From contig CALCII010000014.1 in assembly GCA_937907395.1 (NCBI GenBank), positions 124,001 to 188,000 of the forward strand: a stretch of DNA of 64,000 nucleotides. Reading direction: 5' to 3'. The notes under the pieces were generated by a model. That model made no database searches. It worked only from the letters and a program-made list of their open reading frames with translations, and was not told the DNA's origin. The position numbers and the translations under genes were made by a program. Numbering within the stretch: position 1 is the stretch's first letter; every line of letters begins with the position of its first letter. The stretch comes from an uncultured Chitinophagaceae bacterium. Lineage in GTDB: Bacteria; Bacteroidota; Bacteroidia; Chitinophagales; Chitinophagaceae. Below are positions 1-8,086 of this stretch, piece after piece.

Positions 1-615
1 GGATTGTGTTGCCTGTAACCGGATATTTCCGGAGCCACTTGTTCTTGTTGTAGCCCTATTGGCAACCACACCAACTACATTAATATCACCACTTCCACTG
101 ATGTTGAGTTCTTCGTTCTGCAGCACACCTGTGTTCACTTTGATGGTTCCCGATCCACTGATCCTGGCAGTAAGAGAAGTCCCTGTAATTTGATTGAGAA
201 CAATATCTCCCGATCCGCTCACATCCAACCTGCTGTCTGTAAACTGTACTGGTTGCAATACCTGTATTGTACCGCTGCCATTTACACGAAGGTCATGTGC
301 ATCGGGCGCACTCACATATATTTTAATCCGTTCAAATGAATAAAAAACAGTTGCAGGATCTTTCTTCAACATCAGTTTTCCACCCGATACATATACATTT
401 AAGCGGTTGATAATATTCTGTTGTGCTCTGATTTCCACTTTTTGTACGGCATCCTGTGTGTAATACACATCTGCATTCAGATCCAGTTCTATCCCGGTAA
501 ACGGGCTCACCTGTCTTTCTTCTGTTACAACAGGCCCATCGCCATTTACTTTTGTACAAGACTGCATTAACAATGCAACTGCTATGGCCACTACTGCTAA
601 AATTTGTTTTTTCAT
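1..615 (-). CDS. DUF2807 (GIN domain) lipoprotein, 3' end outside window
   Basis: The reading frame runs uninterrupted from the ATG at 615 to the window edge: 205 residues are visible and the C-terminus is missing. It starts MKKQILAVV, followed by a hydrophobic stretch and a lipoprotein-type Cys at about residue 20 (LMQSC), so it is probably lipid-anchored to the envelope. The remainder is a right-handed beta-repeat protein with recurrent SGSG turns (VNGSG, VSGSGD, ISGSGT, ISGSGD, TSGSG). This is the signature of DUF2807 'putative auto-transporter adhesin head GIN domain' proteins of Bacteroidota, whose exact role is unknown. It lies 45 bp downstream of the TonB receptor on the same strand and may be the last gene of the signalling cluster. 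Confidence 0.85.
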   Translation of the reverse strand, partial: MKKQILAVVAIAVALLMQSCTKVNGDGPVVTEERQVSPFTGIELDLNADVYYTQDAVQKVEIRAQQNIINRLNVYVSGGKLMLKKDPATVFYSFERIKIYVSAPDAHDLRVNGSGTIQVLQPVQFTDSRLDVSGSGDIVLNQITGTSLTARISGSGTIKVNTGVLQNEELNISGSGDINVVGVVANRATTRTSGSGNIRLQATQS

Positions 616-660
616 ACTGTTTGCTTTTTTTAATGTTTTAATGAATAAAATCGGGGAGGA

Positions 661-3024
661 TTAAAACTCAACTTTGTAATTCAGTATCGGGAGCATTCCC
701 ATCTGATAGTTGGTAACAATTTTTTCGCTATTGCGATCGTAGGAACGGTTGTAAATATTTTTCCGGTTCGTCACATTCTGTACGTCGAGTGATAATGTAC
801 TGGTGAGATGTTTACGATTCCATTTCACGCTCAAACGAATATCTGTTCTGAAATAAGCCGGGTTCTGGATAGTAAATGCTTCCTGTTCTTTATAAACAGT
901 TCCATTGTCCTGGCGTGAACGCATGAGATCTACCGGTGTATCCCAATAACCACCAGCATAAGTTGCTTTGATATTAATTCCATAAGAACGACGGCCGTTC
1001 ATTGTTACAAACTCTTTACCTGTTACAAGATTGCCAATATACTTTCCATTAAACCTTGTATTACGTTCCACACCATCCAATGCTTTGTACTTTGATTGAT
1101 AAAAAGAATTACCAAACATGAAATAAAAATTATTGCTCAGGTATTTTTCTACAGATAATTCCAATCCATAATTTCTGCCGGTCCCTTTGTTTACCAGCGG
1201 ATCAGTAATGTATTCGCTTTGCACATTGAGGATACTGAACGTACTTGTATCAAATTTGCTTACGGGAACATTGAGCAACTGCTGATAGTAGAGTTCGGCT
1301 TTGAGGCGCAGGTTTTTCTTCAGCAAATAACTATACGATACTACATAGTGATTCGCTTTTGTAAAACCAAGATTTCTGTTTGGATAATCATATCCGCCAC
1401 TGCCATTTTCAACTTTGGCAAAATAGGCGCCCAGCGCCTGTATCTGAGAATGGCGGCCATATCCCAGTGCCAGTGATGAACGCTTGTTGATGTCCCATTT
1501 AAAAGATGCTCTTGGCTCCAGAGCATAAGTATGGTTCAGCAACAGGTTGAGGTAGTGCATTCCTCCACTTATGGTTACGTCATTCGTAATCCTGTATTGC
1601 CATTGCGCAAATCCCTGTATGGTTTGTGTTCTGTTTTTTACATTGATCAATTCCTTTACCGGGTCTGCAGCCTTTTCACGAATATGCAGCAGATAGTTGA
1701 AGTTGATATCAGTTACAATTGCTCCGGCCCGCAATGAATGTTTGGTGTTGAACTTGTGGTTGACAACCGAACTGAACGTAAGTTTCTTTGTGAGATAATC
1801 GTCATCATAGTAATGTGTGAGGGAATAATTTTTTTCAAGATACTTTACATCAGTCTTTAATAAATTATATGAGTAGGCAATTGCTGAACGGATATTTGTT
1901 TTCGTTCCCACCTGAACCTGGTGTGTAACAGCACTCATTCCTGTATTGGAAACAAAATCCAGTTTATACCGCTCATACTCATATTCCCACTTCGTAGTAT
2001 CTTTTGCCGGATTCATGGCTTGGTTACTCAAACCACCAAAACCAAAGAAGCTGAACTTACCAAGCTTTTTCGTTGGCAGATAAATATTATAACTCAGGTC
2101 CTGGAAATTTGTAACCGATCCGGCCGGACCAACAGCTACACCTACTTTATCTAGTAATGATAATGTGGAATACCGGTAATTGATGAGATAAGATCCGCCA
2201 TATCCTTTTTTAAAAGGACCTTCTGCTGCAAGATTCAATCCTAAGATTCCTGCCTGTGCTGTATACTCCCTTTTTTCATTGTTTCCTTTTCTCAACTTTA
2301 AATCAAATACACCACTCAATGCATTTCCATATTCTGCGGCAAAGGCGCTGGTAATAAAATCACTGTTGGATAATAATTGTGAGCTCAGAATTGAAACACC
2401 TCCACCACTGCTGCCTGTACTGGCAAAGTGATTGGGGTTGGGAATATCCACTCCTTCCATTTTCCATAACAAACCGGTTGGAGAATTTCCTCTTATAACA
2501 ATATTATTATTACCATCGTCGGTTGTCATTACACCGGGGAAACTGGTGGCCATCCTGGAAGGATCATTAACAGCAGCAGGATAACGTTGTGTTTCTTCCA
2601 CCGTAAAAGCACGGGCACTAACCATACTTAAGTCATTCAGCGGTTTGTTTTTCTTGCGATCGCCTTTGATAATAATTTCTTTTTCACTTTTCACGTTTTC
2701 AACAAGGTTAATTGTAAGCACTACTTCCTTGCCCGCATTCACCTGTATGTTGGCCACAACCGATTCTTTATACCCGGTGTGAGTAATAAGAATGGTTTGT
2801 AACCCCACTGCCACATTATTGATTCTGAAGTTTCCTTTTGCATCTGTGATCACTGATGTGCCGGAGCCAGACAGTGTTACTGTTGCCCCATCAACCGGAC
2901 TTTGTACCACCTGGTCAACTACTGTACCACGGATTGTTTGTGTGAATTGTGCAAAGGTGTTTTTTGAAAAGGCCAGCAATATCAAAACCATTGCTGTTGT
3001 TACCTGAATTATTCTTGTCATCAT
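661..3024 (-). CDS. TonB-dependent receptor with N-terminal carboxypeptidase-like domain
   Basis: An outer-membrane active transporter of 787 aa from the chosen start. A signal peptide (MMTRIIQV... ending TFAQ) is followed by a carboxypeptidase-regulatory-like beta-sandwich (about residues 30-105), a plug domain (about 145-225, containing VIRGNSP and GVDIPNP) and a long beta-barrel ending in aromatic Phe. The frame stays open to 3060, but the start at 3024 (or 3021) is preferred because the signal peptide begins there and a promoter-like element lies at 3045-3070, inside the longer version. The substrate cannot be read from sequence. It is downstream of a sigma/FecR/STN module, which in this phylum usually controls the adjacent receptor. 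Unlike SusC receptors, no SusD gene follows, so a small nutrient, siderophore or signal ligand is as likely as a glycan. Confidence 0.9.
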   Translation of the reverse strand: MMTRIIQVTTAMVLILLAFSKNTFAQFTQTIRGTVVDQVVQSPVDGATVTLSGSGTSVITDAKGNFRINNVAVGLQTILITHTGYKESVVANIQVNAGKEVVLTINLVENVKSEKEIIIKGDRKKNKPLNDLSMVSARAFTVEETQRYPAAVNDPSRMATSFPGVMTTDDGNNNIVIRGNSPTGLLWKMEGVDIPNPNHFASTGSSGGGVSILSSQLLSNSDFITSAFAAEYGNALSGVFDLKLRKGNNEKREYTAQAGILGLNLAAEGPFKKGYGGSYLINYRYSTLSLLDKVGVAVGPAGSVTNFQDLSYNIYLPTKKLGKFSFFGFGGLSNQAMNPAKDTTKWEYEYERYKLDFVSNTGMSAVTHQVQVGTKTNIRSAIAYSYNLLKTDVKYLEKNYSLTHYYDDDYLTKKLTFSSVVNHKFNTKHSLRAGAIVTDINFNYLLHIREKAADPVKELINVKNRTQTIQGFAQWQYRITNDVTISGGMHYLNLLLNHTYALEPRASFKWDINKRSSLALGYGRHSQIQALGAYFAKVENGSGGYDYPNRNLGFTKANHYVVSYSYLLKKNLRLKAELYYQQLLNVPVSKFDTSTFSILNVQSEYITDPLVNKGTGRNYGLELSVEKYLSNNFYFMFGNSFYQSKYKALDGVERNTRFNGKYIGNLVTGKEFVTMNGRRSYGINIKATYAGGYWDTPVDLMRSRQDNGTVYKEQEAFTIQNPAYFRTDIRLSVKWNRKHLTSTLSLDVQNVTNRKNIYNRSYDRNSEKIVTNYQMGMLPILNYKVEF

Positions 3025-3044
3025 ATTCCGTATTTGAGAGTATG

Positions 3045-3070
3045 ACAACCAACCTTGCACTTACCCCTAT
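3045..3070 (-). promoter_or_regulatory. candidate ECF-sigma promoter of the TonB receptor gene
   Basis: On the minus strand ATAGGGGTA (3062-3070), then 12 bp, then GTTGT (3045-3049), about 20 bp before the receptor start. The same two blocks with the same 12-bp spacing precede the ECF sigma gene (6577-6602). Reading it as the site used by this ECF sigma factor is inference from shared sequence and spacing. Confidence 0.5.
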
Positions 3071-3124
3071 CCTGTTTTTTCTTTCGTGATGAATGGTTTG
3101 TAAAAAGGATAATCGAAACAGTAG

Positions 3125-4951
3125 TTAAAAGAAGGTAATACCTGCGTTCCAACCTATCCAACCATAGTATTTATTGCCCATGTCAAACACAGGATAATTG
3201 GCAGCAGGAATGGATGATTTATATCCCGGTGCCGCAGCTGCTGCATTGGTGAAATATCCATTTAGTGTTGCACCGGCAAACACACTGAAATATTTTGAAG
3301 GATGCAGATTGAGATTGAGTTTAAACTGTCCCAATATGTTTGAAGCATCCCAGTTGCCATTATATAAATACTGTGATGAGATTTCAGAAGAGAGGCTGAT
3401 CCATTTGGCAAAAATGAAATCATGCCCCAACCCGAATCCGTAGGCATAAAGTTTAGCTGTATCAGACACATGCATCGAAGCTTTCAGAATGCTGTACAGT
3501 TTTGCATTGCCGGTTTTTAAATCGACATTCAAATTCATCAGTTCAGATGAATAGACGGATATTTTATGATATCCATTCTTTCTTACAAAGTTGAACAAAC
3601 CAATACTGTACCCATTAGAGCTATCGGCTATATTGATCAAACCAATCTGCACACCATTCAACACCTGTGCGTAGTTGATGATGCCTGAGATCTGAAATCC
3701 ATTCATTCTTCTGCGTGCTGTATTTACAATACCGGCAATTTGTAAACCCGTTGCATTCTTGTTGACAAAATTGGCGATACCCCCAATCTGTACACCATTC
3801 ATCGTATTGTTTGCATGATTATAGATACCAGCCAGTTGCCATCCTTTCACCTGCTTAGAAACAAAATTGCTGATACCGGAAATCTGTACACCGGTTACAC
3901 TATCCAGCACCGAATTGTGAATACCGGCAATTTGTAACCCATTCACGTATGTTCCGGTGAGATTCAACAAACCTCCCATTTGAAAACCGGTCATACTTTT
4001 TTTATTGATGTTAAACAAGCCGCCTATTTCCATTCCGTTCACTCCGGCAGAATAACCACCGAGCATGTTGAGTGAAAATTTATTGACTACTTGTGCATTC
4101 ATTCGTCCGTTTGTACTGATAAGTGGAACAAAGGATACCTGGAAGGGCCGAGCCGTGAAAAAGTTTTTCATATTCACACTCTGTGCTTTGAGCTTTACCG
4201 AAAGCAAAAATTTACCGATGCCGGTATATTCAACTTTTGCTGAGTCCTGTTTCTTTTGAGGAATTGTATCTGTGGTTTGTCCCACCTGTGAACTATCGCC
4301 CAGTAAATAATCTTCCGGTGAGATAATTGTAACCGGACCTTGATCAGCCGATGGTACAATGGTGATTTTCAGCCGCTGGTTATATCCTGTGTTGATTTGT
4401 ACAACTGTATCTTCATAAAACGCTTTGCTTACTGTAAGCTTTGCGGTTTTATATCTCACTTTTAATTTAAGTTTGAAATAACCGGTATCATTGGTTAATG
4501 CAGAAGCCAGCCGGTCTTTTTCATATACACTGGCATCAGGAATACGATCGCCGGTATGATCATCCATCACCACACCACTTACCACATAGTAATTATTTAC
4601 CGTTTCTGCTTTATTGGTAATAATTGAAATACTTACAGGTGCCCGGCGAATAATAATATAATTGCCACTTTCTTTAAACTCATAACCGGATTTAAACAGG
4701 AAATCAAGAATTGTTTTTACTGATTTATTATAGGCAACCATTGTTACAAGGCTGTCCTTTTTTATAATGGAGCTGTTATAAGAGAAATAAAAATTTCCTT
4801 TATTACTTAATATTTCCAACACATCGCCCAACCGTTGGTTACGTACTTCCAGCGAAGAAATATTTCTGTTCAGCAGGTTTTGAGCATGAGAAACTGTTGC
4901 AAAACCAACCATCAGCAAAATCATTACTGCAACTACAAAAGGTTTTTTCAT
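3125..4951 (-). CDS. STN-domain protein with GxQIxGIxN surface repeats
   Basis: A 608-aa exported protein with signal peptide (MKKPFVV... SHAQ). Residues of about 30-105 form an STN/secretin-like domain of the kind that begins signal-transducing TonB receptors. A carboxypeptidase-like beta-sandwich follows (about 120-200, VVSGVVMDDHTGD). From about 295 to 460 there are roughly ten copies of a ~21-residue unit with core GxQIxGIxN (GLQIAGIHN, GVQISGISN, GVQIGGIAN, GFQISGIIN), resembling the surface-repeat proteins called LA_2272-like. The C-terminus looks like beta-barrel strands. The gene starts 6 bp after the FecR stop, so it is co-transcribed with the anti-sigma gene. The STN domain suggests a FecR partner that is separate from the receptor; that role is inferred. 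Confidence 0.75.
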   Translation of the reverse strand: MKKPFVVAVMILLMVGFATVSHAQNLLNRNISSLEVRNQRLGDVLEILSNKGNFYFSYNSSIIKKDSLVTMVAYNKSVKTILDFLFKSGYEFKESGNYIIIRRAPVSISIITNKAETVNNYYVVSGVVMDDHTGDRIPDASVYEKDRLASALTNDTGYFKLKLKVRYKTAKLTVSKAFYEDTVVQINTGYNQRLKITIVPSADQGPVTIISPEDYLLGDSSQVGQTTDTIPQKKQDSAKVEYTGIGKFLLSVKLKAQSVNMKNFFTARPFQVSFVPLISTNGRMNAQVVNKFSLNMLGGYSAGVNGMEIGGLFNINKKSMTGFQMGGLLNLTGTYVNGLQIAGIHNSVLDSVTGVQISGISNFVSKQVKGWQLAGIYNHANNTMNGVQIGGIANFVNKNATGLQIAGIVNTARRRMNGFQISGIINYAQVLNGVQIGLINIADSSNGYSIGLFNFVRKNGYHKISVYSSELMNLNVDLKTGNAKLYSILKASMHVSDTAKLYAYGFGLGHDFIFAKWISLSSEISSQYLYNGNWDASNILGQFKLNLNLHPSKYFSVFAGATLNGYFTNAAAAAPGYKSSIPAANYPVFDMGNKYYGWIGWNAGITFF

Positions 4952-4957
4952 TGTGTG

Positions 4958-5929
4958 TTATTTTAAAATAATCCTGTCGCCTTGTTTTTCAACGGTGAGA
5001 TTGAACGTCTGGCTGATCACATCCAGGATATTATCCAGCGAGTTATTATCAAAAGTTGTGGTGAGTTGTAACTGCTTTACTTCCTTGCGTTCAATAATAA
5101 TGTTTACATTATAAGCTTCATTGAGGACCTCCACCACTTTCCACAATGGTGTTCCGTCACATTCAAATTCACGTGTGCGGTAATGATTGTATAAATGATC
5201 GCTTACTGTTTCTTTCGTAACAGTTGAATCCAATTCGCCGATGAGTAATTTTTCACCCGGCTTCAGTTCAGTAACCTTAGTTCTGTACATTACCTGAACA
5301 ATACCGGCTTCAACAATCACTTCGGTTTTTCCGTTTTTGTTTTTTACATTAAATGAAGTACCGACCACTCTTACAGTTACATCTTCCACATCAATCAGGA
5401 AGGGTTTTTTCTTATCGGGAGTAACATTAAAAAATGCTTCACCCTTTAATTTCACTCTTCGTTCTTTTCCACTGAAGGAAGAAGTATAGCTGATAGAAGA
5501 ATTCTTATTCAATGTTACCACACTGGCATCGGGTAAAGTATCGGTTAATATAGATTGTGTTGCTGCAACAGTCAGCGTTTCCGGAGTGGGATTATAAATG
5601 AGATAACCGATCCACGATCCCGCAATGAGCAATAATACTGCCGCAGCCACCCGAAGGATGATTCTGCGTTGATGGTTGATTTGTTTTACCGGTGCCTGTT
5701 GTGCCACCCTGTGCTGAAAACGCATCCAGGCTTCCTGCTCATTCACCTTGCTTTGTTGCTCCAGCTTTTTACTTTCTTCCCAAATGAGCCTGAACTGATT
5801 GGCATATTTCTGATTGGCAGGCGATTGCTGCAACCACAAACGGATGGCCGCCTCTTCCTGCTGCGTGGTTTCGCCCAGTAATTGTTTTACCAGGAGATCA
5901 TCAATCATATCGTTCAAATATTCGCTCAA
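4958..5929 (-). CDS. FecR-family anti-sigma regulator
   Basis: A 323-aa inner-membrane anti-sigma factor that relays a signal from the outer membrane to the cytoplasmic ECF sigma factor. The N-terminal cytoplasmic part (1-89) contains the helical sigma-binding segment, with LLGETTQQEE and LWLQQSP. One membrane helix spans about 90-111. The periplasmic FecR domain follows (about 118-215, ending in a PGEKLLIG turn), and a C-terminal STN-like DUF4974 domain covers about 250-320. It starts 10 bp after the sigma-factor stop and ends 6 bp before the STN protein, so the three genes form an operon. Family membership is clear; the inducing ligand is unknown. Confidence 0.93.
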   Translation of the reverse strand: MSEYLNDMIDDLLVKQLLGETTQQEEAAIRLWLQQSPANQKYANQFRLIWEESKKLEQQSKVNEQEAWMRFQHRVAQQAPVKQINHQRRIILRVAAAVLLLIAGSWIGYLIYNPTPETLTVAATQSILTDTLPDASVVTLNKNSSISYTSSFSGKERRVKLKGEAFFNVTPDKKKPFLIDVEDVTVRVVGTSFNVKNKNGKTEVIVEAGIVQVMYRTKVTELKPGEKLLIGELDSTVTKETVSDHLYNHYRTREFECDGTPLWKVVEVLNEAYNVNIIIERKEVKQLQLTTTFDNNSLDNILDVISQTFNLTVEKQGDRIILK

Positions 5930-5939
5930 GTTGTGTTGT

Positions 5940-6566
5940 TTAAAAATTGAGTAATGCCAAAAGAAGGGCCGGTAAAAAATCCGACAACTTCAATCGCATC
6001 AGTTTTAAAGCTTTGCCCATCTGGTTTTCCACTGTTTTTTCTGAAATTCCAAGGCGGGCTGCAATTTCTTTATACTTCAACTCTTCAAAACGGCTCATTT
6101 GAAAAATGGTTCGGCATTGTTCGGGTAGTTCGTTCAAAGCTTCCCGGATGCGCTGTTCCAGTTCGCCCAGCATTAATTTGGAGTGGGAATGATCTGATTC
6201 ATTTTTCATACGATGGGCCGAATACGTTTGATAAGCTGATTTTATTTTTTCATGCTTCAGTACGTTCAGGCTGTCATTATAAACAGCCCTGTACAGGTAG
6301 GCCTTAAGCGACACATCGAAGGAAATCCGTTCTTTTTTCTCCCAGATCTTCAGAAAAACACTCTGTACCACTTCTTCTGCCATCATTTCATCTTTGAGAA
6401 TAGTGCAGGCATAGGCATGCAGCGCCTTGAAGTGTTCTTTGAACACCCGCTCAAATACTGCCTCATCTGCAATATTCAGAATTGGTATCAGTGATGTTTG
6501 CTGCTCCACTCTTTCCGGAAAATGCCTTTTCTCAAAGTTAACGTTATGTGCCGCTGTTGCCTGCAT
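5940..6566 (-). CDS. ECF RNA polymerase sigma factor
   Basis: A 208-aa sigma-70 family ECF sigma factor. Region 2 covers about 38-105 (FKEHFKALHAYA, EEVVQSVFLKIWEKKE) and region 4 about 138-198, with the helix-turn-helix KEIAARLGISEKTVE. Such factors redirect RNA polymerase to a few promoters once their FecR partner is signalled. It is the first gene of the sigma/FecR/STN/receptor cluster. A bipartite element 10-36 bp upstream of the ATG is matched in front of the receptor gene, so autoregulation is plausible. No in-frame ATG exists near the N-terminus other than the one chosen, and the leader would be very short. Confidence 0.93.
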   Translation of the reverse strand: MQATAAHNVNFEKRHFPERVEQQTSLIPILNIADEAVFERVFKEHFKALHAYACTILKDEMMAEEVVQSVFLKIWEKKERISFDVSLKAYLYRAVYNDSLNVLKHEKIKSAYQTYSAHRMKNESDHSHSKLMLGELEQRIREALNELPEQCRTIFQMSRFEELKYKEIAARLGISEKTVENQMGKALKLMRLKLSDFLPALLLALLNF

Positions 6567-6576
6567 TTATACTAAA

Positions 6577-6602
6577 ACAACTAAATGCAGGCATACCCCT
6601 AT
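6577..6602 (-). promoter_or_regulatory. candidate autoregulated ECF-sigma promoter
   Basis: On the minus strand ATAGGGGTA (6594-6602), 12 bp, GTTGT (6577-6581), directly upstream of the sigma-factor gene. It is identical in both blocks and in spacing to 3045-3070 in front of the receptor gene; the 12 spacer bases are not conserved. Confidence 0.5.
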
Positions 6603-6642
6603 GCGGAGACAAAAAATATTTTTGAGGAGCAGCTTGCGGCAA

Positions 6643-7305
6643 TCAGTTGAAGGAATTGTTGTCAAGTTCAGTCAGCACCAGATCGATCCGCTTTTTCAAG
6701 GTATCATAATCGGTGAATCCACGGGCCAGCAGATGAAATTTAGATTCGGTTGCCTGCATCAGCACTTGGGGGAAGCCGGTTACCTGCAATTGCTTGCAAA
6801 GTTGAAACTCGTAGTATGCTTTTTCTTTATAGATGTCGCTTTTGAGTTTATCATAAAACAAATCCGCATCCATCTCATTTTTTTCCAGCAGATGCCGGTA
6901 GGCTTCATTATCGGTGAGATCTCTTCCTTCATAATGTAGTGCATACTGCAGATCGGCTGCAAAGTTCACTTGCTGATCCGGATAGATTTCTTTGAAGATA
7001 CACATGGCTATTGCCGGTTTTTCAGAAGAAGGAAACCAATCGCTCTGATCCGGATTGTTGATATGCCATAAATAATCGGCTCCAAACTTTATACCGGTCA
7101 TCTCTTCCACACGTCCATAAGCGCCTTTAATATAACCAGCTGTTGCGCCAATATGTGTGGCATGTTCAGGCATGATCATACCACCACTCAGCACTTCCGT
7201 ATGAAATTTGTCTTTATACTCGTTGGCCACTTGCTTAATCACCGGACTAAATCCATAACACCAGCCGCAATAGGCATCGTAACAATAGATCAATAATGGT
7301 TCCAT
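6643..7305 (-). CDS. DsbA-family thioredoxin-fold protein
   Basis: A 220-aa protein with a thioredoxin fold and an active-site CGWC at residues 13-16 (YDAYCGWCYGF), followed by a helical insertion and a cis-Pro segment (TGFPQVLMQ near 175). It has no signal peptide, so it should act in the cytoplasm. This separates it from periplasmic DsbA and places it with the FrnE/DsbA-like oxidoreductases, or proteins related to HCCA isomerase. The physiological substrate is unknown. It stands alone on the minus strand, 77 bp from the end of the sigma cluster and 45 bp after the YdeI-like gene. Confidence 0.85.
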   Translation of the reverse strand: MEPLLIYCYDAYCGWCYGFSPVIKQVANEYKDKFHTEVLSGGMIMPEHATHIGATAGYIKGAYGRVEEMTGIKFGADYLWHINNPDQSDWFPSSEKPAIAMCIFKEIYPDQQVNFAADLQYALHYEGRDLTDNEAYRHLLEKNEMDADLFYDKLKSDIYKEKAYYEFQLCKQLQVTGFPQVLMQATESKFHLLARGFTDYDTLKKRIDLVLTELDNNSFN

Positions 7306-7321
7306 GATAAAAATTGAGGAG

Positions 7322-7353
7322 CAAAGTTAGGGCGGATGAAGAAAACAGGTCAC
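7322..7353 (-). promoter_or_regulatory. Bacteroidota-type promoter for the DsbA-like gene
   Basis: On the minus strand TAACTTTG (7322-7329) is a perfect TAnnTTTG -7 box, 16 bp from the start codon. A GTG occupies the -33 TTG position (7351-7353) with a 21-bp spacer. Confidence 0.45.
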
Positions 7354-7958
7354 ATATACTTCCAGTTCCATTGTTTATTCTCTGCCACCCATTCCACGGT
7401 TTGTTCAATACGTTTCTTTCGTGTTTCTTCCCGTTTAGCTTCTTCAATCCACTGTATGTATTCTTTCTTGTGGCTGGGCGGAAATTGTTCAAAAATGGCG
7501 AATGCTTTTTTGTTTTTCTTCAATGCTGCGATCAGGTCGGCTGGCACAGAGATTTCTTTCGTGGCAACAGGTTTTTCTTTCTTCACCTTCACGCCCTCAT
7601 CGTTCAGTTTCATTGCTTCTTTGATCCATGCTGTAAGTTGTTTATCGGAGGGAAGATCTTTGAGCGAAGTAATACGGCCCAGGTGACCCATTGCCACTTC
7701 GCTCTTTGCAGTTTCCACCAGCATCGGGTCTTTCATGAGTGATGCTTTCCAGAAACCAAAAGAACAGTGTTGTTTGAAAGATGCCATACTGCACATCATT
7801 TCACCCTTATAATCAAAATGAGGAAAGCTCCATTTCATAGTTTCTTCCACTTGCGGACAAGCATTGTGTATCAGCTTACGCAAATGATTCAGAATGGGCT
7901 TTGCAAAGTCTGCGCTTTTTTCAATGTAGGCATCAATGCGTGGGTCTTTGGGGGGCAT
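7350..7958 (-). CDS. YdeI/OmpD-associated family protein (DUF1801-like)
   Basis: A 202-aa cytoplasmic protein. The N-terminal half (about 10-110) is a DUF1801-type domain with the typical ETMKWSFPHFDY and FGFWKAS segments. The C-terminal part (about 140-195) is the YdeI/OmdA 'bacteriocin-protection' segment with HKKEYIQWIEEAKR and a basic tail. Family members are widespread and poorly characterised; some are linked to resistance to peptides, but no specific activity can be claimed. The 128 bp upstream consist mostly of period-7 repeats. Confidence 0.85.
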   Translation of the reverse strand: MPPKDPRIDAYIEKSADFAKPILNHLRKLIHNACPQVEETMKWSFPHFDYKGEMMCSMASFKQHCSFGFWKASLMKDPMLVETAKSEVAMGHLGRITSLKDLPSDKQLTAWIKEAMKLNDEGVKVKKEKPVATKEISVPADLIAALKKNKKAFAIFEQFPPSHKKEYIQWIEEAKREETRKKRIEQTVEWVAENKQWNWKYM

Positions 7959-7971
7959 AAATACAGTTACA

Positions 7972-8077
7972 GGTTAAAGGTTACAGGTTTCGGGTTACAA
8001 GTTTCGTGAACCCTGCATTCAGCATTCAGCCTTATGCATTTTGCGTTGCGCATTTTGCACTAAGCATTCAGCATAAA
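7972..8077. repeat. two degenerate heptanucleotide arrays
   Basis: 7972-8006 contains five heptads of the form GGTTNNN (GGTTAAA, GGTTACA, GGTTTCG, GGTTACA, AGTTTCG). 8015-8077 contains nine heptads close to GCATTCA (GCATTCA twice, GCCTTAT, GCATTTT, GCGTTGC, GCATTTT, GCACTAA, GCATTCA, GCATAAA). They fill the gap between polA and the YdeI-like gene. A related array is at 27348-27403. Confidence 0.85.
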
Positions 8078-8086
8078 AAACCACTC

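Noticed and set aside
332..559. 75-aa minus-strand ORF near the window start
   Set aside because: It is a shadow frame of the DUF2807 lipoprotein, whose true frame is open across 1-615 with lipobox and SGSG repeats.
7972..8077. CRISPR array
   Set aside because: The period is 7 bp with degenerate units and no spacers; no cas genes are present.
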